From Xylogone sp. PMI_703 (lineage: Eukaryota; Ascomycota; Leotiomycetes): a stretch of DNA of 64,000 nucleotides. The notes beneath the pieces are model-generated. The model saw only the letters and a program-made list of their open reading frames with translations. It was not told the origin of the DNA and did not search any database. Position 1 is the stretch's first letter. Each line of letters opens with the position of its first letter. The position numbers and the translations under genes were made by a program. The DNA lies in the NCBI GenBank assembly GCA_021399445.1, contig JAJTUQ010000004.1, forward strand, positions 4,898,001-4,962,000, written 5' to 3'. Positions 59,856 to 64,000 of the stretch are shown one piece after another.

Positions 59856-60134
59856 TCACAGTCTGCTGGTTTTAATTGAGGCTGTTCCAGATGAGTCCCA
59901 GGCTGCGAGGAAGGCTACTTGATATGAAGAAAAAAAGATGGAAAGGAAAAAATGGAAAAGGAGCACGAGATCGTAGGAAATAATGAGCGAGAAGAGCGAC
60001 CCAAGGCCAGCAAACTCACCAGCACTAGTGCGAAAGCCCGGAACAGCATTGAGGCCGCCGACGACGGTGCTTTTGGTGTTACCAATCCAGTGATCCAGCG
60101 GCAGCTCCTTGGTGGGGAAGTGTCGCGGCGGCAT
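59856..60134 (-). CDS. Possible small gene (53 aa spliced, 92 aa unspliced)
   Basis: ATG 60134 opens a well-formed N-terminus, PRHFPTKELPLDHWIGN, then STVVGGLNAVPGFRTSA. A donor GTGAGT after 60020 and acceptor CTCGCAG before 59902 give exons 60134-60020 and 59902-59856 (53 residues). The 117-nt intron is a multiple of three and lacks stops, so intron retention yields a 92-residue protein with a hydrophobic insert. GC-rich CCAAT-containing DNA upstream looks like a promoter. I do not recognise the family. Confidence 0.45.
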   Translation of the reverse strand: MPPRHFPTKELPLDHWIGNTKSTVVGGLNAVPGFRTSAGEFAGLGSLFSLIISYDLVLLFHFFLSIFFSSYQVAFLAAWDSSGTASIKTSRL

Positions 60135-63100
60135 GATGGGCCAACCAGAGGGCGCGCAGCCCCTCGAATTGCACTCGATTTGGCAGGAGAGTGATGACTA
60201 AGGCGGTTTTGACCACGGGCGGCGGCTATGGACCTATCAGGACGGAGCACGGGCAGAAAGGGCGGATGCGCAGCAAGAAAAAAGGGTTCAAGGCAGCGCA
60301 AGAGAGGAGGAGAAAAGGGCTTCAATATATCTGTCGACGTATCACTCCCTGCACGTGGGTGCACGCTGGCCATTGGCTGGCTGCTCCCAGCTCCGATAAG
60401 GCTGGTGATAAGCCACTGTTGGTGCTTGAGGCCCGCTGTGGCGCCTGATTGGCTCCACGCCGGAGGATCCCTCGTGCGTGCCTGATGGTTGACTGTTAGT
60501 GCCCGATATATGAGGCACCAAGCGGGTACGTTTCAGGCTTGGAGATCGGTGCATACCATTGCGTTATCACCCCCCTCCCCATCACCTTCTCCCTCTGCCT
60601 CGTCCTCTTCGTCCACATCCCCAATGAACTTCGCTGCTTCACTCCCAACATTCCGCCACGCGACAGCCATGCTGCCACGCCGCTTGGGCATTGGCAGGAC
60701 GGAATCGGCTGAGAGGGTTTGCGCGGGTTGGAGGCGATAACACACTGCCATTTGAAGCCTTCGAACCCCCATCTGAAACCCGCACTGCAGATGGCCAAGA
60801 CGTCACGCCTCGCTCGCTGGGCCCGATCAGCCCGAGGATGATCAGCTTTTCTCTTCCCAGCCGGGTTTTCTCGTAGCGCTGCGCTTGAAGGATCTAGATG
60901 CCAAGAAGGGAAGATCTGAGGAAACCACCTGACTCGCGGGTTGCCCTTTGCAGAAGCCATTGCAGGCGTGCGAGGCGTGATTCCAGAGTCCATGGAAAAA
61001 CTGCTGCTGCTGCTGCTATCTCTGCTCTGCAACTGCGTCAGCCTTGTCCACGAATGCATGTCCATCTCCAGAGTGACAGGGTACCATCTTACGCGGCCAG
61101 ATCGCTCACGTCAGCCTTGCCTCCAATCAGTCCGTCATGCCGCACTTGGTTCAAGCTTTCAGAGGGAGACACTGGAGAAACGGCTGGTTCACTGGACGTA
61201 TCCACCATTGGGTCTAGGTCCAATACCCCGCACTAGTTGCCGTTGTGGTGGCAGAGGTGAAACGTCGAAACTTCAAGCATGAAACGGGAAGGGGAAGGGA
61301 ACTCTTGATACGCCAGAGTTGAGGGAGAGACGTTCGAGACGTTCGAGATCCCGATCATTGCTTTAGTTCCATTATTCCAATCATTTTCCCGAAAAGTCAG
61401 TCAACTGTCATGAAGTTTCGTTCCTCGGGATGATTGGACAGAAGAGCCTCCGGAGCTAGCCACGGTAATGCGTTGATCAAGGACAAAATTCCGGAAAAAG
61501 GAATTTGCACACAACGGGCTCTTCAGGGTACATCATCATGGTTGCGTAACATCGTCCCCAATTTTCGTTCCCAAGCATGCACGGCTTGACCCTTTCCATG
61601 CTCGATCGGCGTTGTCGAAGCAGAGTCGTCACCACACGGGGGAGATGTATGTACGGTAGATGTTCGGATCCGAATGGAATCATTGCGTACGGGGTATTTT
61701 CGTATGCCCCGGCCCAGTATTTGTAAGCATGGATGGTCAATTGTCGAGTTCAAGCCTTGGAGAGTGAGTATCCACCACGAAATGCCGATAGTTTCATATT
61801 GATTTAGAGAGATCAAGCTGCATTGTGGAATTGTACCTTACGTAGTCGTTTCCTCCATTCAGTGACACATTGGAATTCCTGTAGTTCACTCCAAGGGACA
61901 GCAATTGGCCAGCTGGCAGACAACACATCCAATAGACATATTGCTCTAAGGTTTAGCTAAAAAGTCAATATAATTGGCAGACGGCACAGCATATTGTTCC
62001 AACCCCATCTATCCACGGTTCATGAGGATCGCCGAGGTTAGTATGATAGTTTCCGAAAGGGAGGTAAATCACATGACCCAGACCCTCGCTCGCTTAAGTC
62101 ACGATGTTCCAGACCCACGTGCCATCTTTTTTCTCTCTTCAAAATTCTCTCACCATAAGCAAATTCCTCGTCCCATCGAAAGCAAATCAGGGAAACAACT
62201 CACTACTTGAGCCATGGCCAGGTCAATCATATTAGATCGCCGGCTATATCTCCAATGGTAAGCTACAATGGTAAGTACATGAGCAGTGCGCAGCAAGCCA
62301 CGCCCACACGGAGCAAAATGAGTACAATCCTTTGAGGCAAAAACTTTGCCATGGAAACTCCTGCTCAAAAACCTACCAACAATCCCAAAGGATGCAGATA
62401 CACAATACTGTAAGAACCTCCCCATCTCTACTCTTTCTCATGCGTCCTCCACACTTTCCGTTATTCCATGATGAGTTTGTCCATCACTGATCTAAGTTGG
62501 GGTCGTCCTGTTCTTCAGGCGATCTTGCTGTGATGTTATATTTATAGAACAAAGCCAATCCTCTGAACCCCTCTACTCTCCTCCATTATCATCTCTGCAT
62601 ATTCCATTCTTTTCTTGGATTGAAACCCGTCCCGACTAACTGGTTTTCAGATAGATTATCCAAAGTACTCTGTGTACTATGGGCATGGCCATACTCTTTC
62701 ATTGATACCTCCTCCAACCCAGAGGGATGTATTATTATTATAGCTTCAAAAGAGAAATATCAATACCAATTCAATACCAATTCTTAATTATTCAACTTTA
62801 TTATTTAACTTTTATCTGCCTGTGAGAAGTAATGCACAGGACCATAGCTATCTAATCTAACAAGAACGGTCTCTATAACTTGAGAGGTAATCCTGGATTG
62901 TACAAGTACACGAAAAAAACCATGTATATGTACAAAAATAAGTAATCAAAACACCTCTTCCATGCCAATGCACTTTGTAAAGAAGTCTCGACCCTCTTCC
63001 GTCTTCTAGATCGGAAAAGGATGGACTCTGTGATCCCATTTCATATTGTTTTGCCTTTTGTTGCTTTTTTCATTCAATATCCAGCCTCCAGCAAAACGCC

Positions 63101-63330
63101 GTTATGAATGGAATCCATCAAGTCAATCAGTCAATGATTGATCCGTCGCCACACCGCCCTCTATCCACGGGACGCCACGAAACCACTAATTTCATATATC
63201 CCTTCCATATGATCCGGTCCAATTCTAGTTTCCCGCATTAAGTCCACCCAGTCCCTCCTATTAATGCACAAATCTGCAAACCAAGCGCGATAGAGAAGCA
63301 ACACAAGAATCCGAACTTAACAACCAGAGT
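60135..63330. other. Long intergenic region, GC-rich at left, AT-rich at right
   Basis: 60.2-61.3 kb is GC-rich with two ATTGGCT (CCAAT-type) boxes near 60372 and 60448, a pyrimidine-rich run near 60570-60625 directly before an ATG at 60623, and a CTG repeat at 61001-61017. It looks like promoter or long 5' leader, possibly with the first exon of an unrecognised gene. 61.3-63.3 kb shows no gene; the right end is probably the 3' UTR of the coiled-coil gene. Confidence 0.5.
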
Positions 63331-64000
63331 CTAGGAGTTACTGACCTCATTTGCCTTCGAAAGCGAATTGAGCTCATTCCCCTTCAAAAGTGTTCTCATC
63401 GTAAGCAACTCGCGCCTCAGTCTAGCATTCTCCTTCCGTACTCTTGTGGCTTCCTCAGAACTATCCTTGACTCTTTGCATTAACTCCTCGCGGTCCTCCT
63501 TGCCCTTTCCTTTTAGCGCCTTTACAATCTTCCCCAGTTCGTTATTGAATTTCTCATAGAGCAGTTCGTTCTCCGCGGACGCTTCTTTGTACAGCTGATC
63601 TAGTCCCTTGCATTTGAATTCTGAGGCTTGCAGGCTGGTTTCTAGATCCTTAGCGATGGAGTCATGGCGACTTTGGATATCTTTGATTAATACCGGGATA
63701 CGAGATTCGAGGGCCTTAACAGAACTGGAAATAGCAGCGAGGTCCCCGTCTTTGTTGCCAGAGTATATCGACGATGACATAGCGGTAGATGTGAATTTAG
63801 ACATTTCCTCGCCTATTTTGCTAAGTTCAGCCTGGAAAGATGATTCGGCCTCGGTGATCGCCTTAGATTCATTCTGTAAGCGCTCACGAAGCTTCTGTGG
63901 GCTTTGGAGACGAAATTTCGGGGTTGACTTCACAGGGCTGTTTGGAGCCAAAGGATTCGAGTGGCTTGTGGTCGGCCTGACTATCGAGCCAGTCCTATCT
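63331..64000 (-). CDS. Coiled-coil protein, 5' part beyond the window
   Basis: Open to the window edge with no ATG in the visible part, so the 5' end is missing; 222 residues are seen. The start is Ser/Pro/Thr-rich with SPVKSTPK and SPQKLRER (possible CDK sites). Then long heptad-like helices: ESKAITEAESSFQAELSKIG, LESRIPVLIKDIQSRHDSI, EELMQRVKDSSEEATRVRKE, NARLRRELLTMRTLL. No catalytic motif. It could be a cytoskeletal, spindle or kinetochore-type structural protein, but nothing in the visible part decides this. Confidence 0.75.
   Translation of the reverse strand, partial: DRTGSIVRPTTSHSNPLAPNSPVKSTPKFRLQSPQKLRERLQNESKAITEAESSFQAELSKIGEEMSKFTSTAMSSSIYSGNKDGDLAAISSSVKALESRIPVLIKDIQSRHDSIAKDLETSLQASEFKCKGLDQLYKEASAENELLYEKFNNELGKIVKALKGKGKEDREELMQRVKDSSEEATRVRKENARLRRELLTMRTLLKGNELNSLSKANEVSNS

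Noticed and set aside
60496..61065. Long GC-rich minus-strand frame
   Set aside because: GC-rich DNA leaves frames open by chance; the protein text is low-complexity and several frames overlap.
1..64000. CRISPR arrays, rRNA genes, complete transposons
   Set aside because: None seen; no regularly spaced repeats, no rRNA-like text and no recognisable transposase or reverse transcriptase.

Overview
The window is nuclear DNA of a filamentous ascomycete (Pezizomycotina). Genes are split by short spliceosomal introns of about 45-150 nt, with GTAAGT/GTATGT-type donors and CTAAC-like branch points. Protein families are typically fungal: Zn2Cys6 regulators, a HET protein, a highly reducing PKS, an isopenicillin-N-acyltransferase-like protein and NmrA-like proteins. 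The class cannot be fixed from the sequence; Leotiomycetes or Eurotiomycetes are guesses. Intergenic DNA is often very AT-rich and gene-poor, which would fit old RIP-mutated DNA, while the last ~5 kb are richer in GC. For most split genes I rebuilt exons by hand; exon sums divide by three and join recognised motifs, which is strong internal support but not transcript evidence.

Layout. 0.8-8.8 kb: a regulator-like protein, a small ABM-fold monooxygenase, and two divergent Zn2Cys6 regulators. 9.0-23.1 kb: an UNC93/DUF895 transporter, a HpPgdA-type polysaccharide deacetylase/amidohydrolase, an acyl-CoA:6-APA acyltransferase (AAT)-like Ntn-hydrolase, a SnoaL-like protein, a clearly dead cytochrome P450, a TauD/TfdA dioxygenase and a small four-helix membrane protein. 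23.7-37.4 kb: the core, a C-A didomain NRPS-like protein (no carrier domain) divergent from a 2527-residue highly reducing PKS (KS-AT-DH-MT-ER-KR-ACP). The 2.76 kb between them carries a repeated palindromic element. 38-40.4 kb: another Zn2Cys6 regulator. 41.5-53.3 kb: an Erg28-like protein, a HET-domain protein, an NmrA-like reductase, a hemerythrin-like protein, an Erg26-like sterol/epimerase SDR and a CYP52-like P450. 54-64 kb: a secreted YVTN beta-propeller, a GNAT acetyltransferase, a possible tiny gene, and the 3' part of a coiled-coil protein running off the end.

Interpretation (inference). The 9-40 kb block reads as a secondary-metabolite cluster. The PKS would build a reduced, methylated chain. 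The C-A protein would activate a carboxylic acid that probably is not an ordinary alpha-amino acid, because the adenylation-domain Asp that holds the alpha-amino group is Ser. Release or amide formation could involve the C domain or the AAT-like Ntn-hydrolase. The TauD oxygenase, SnoaL protein and amidohydrolase-like deacetylase would tailor the product; the UNC93 protein could export it; the Zn2Cys6 proteins could regulate it. The combination of a T-less C-A enzyme, an AAT homologue with Cys at position 103 and a PKS whose KR lacks two of its four catalytic residues is the most unusual feature here.
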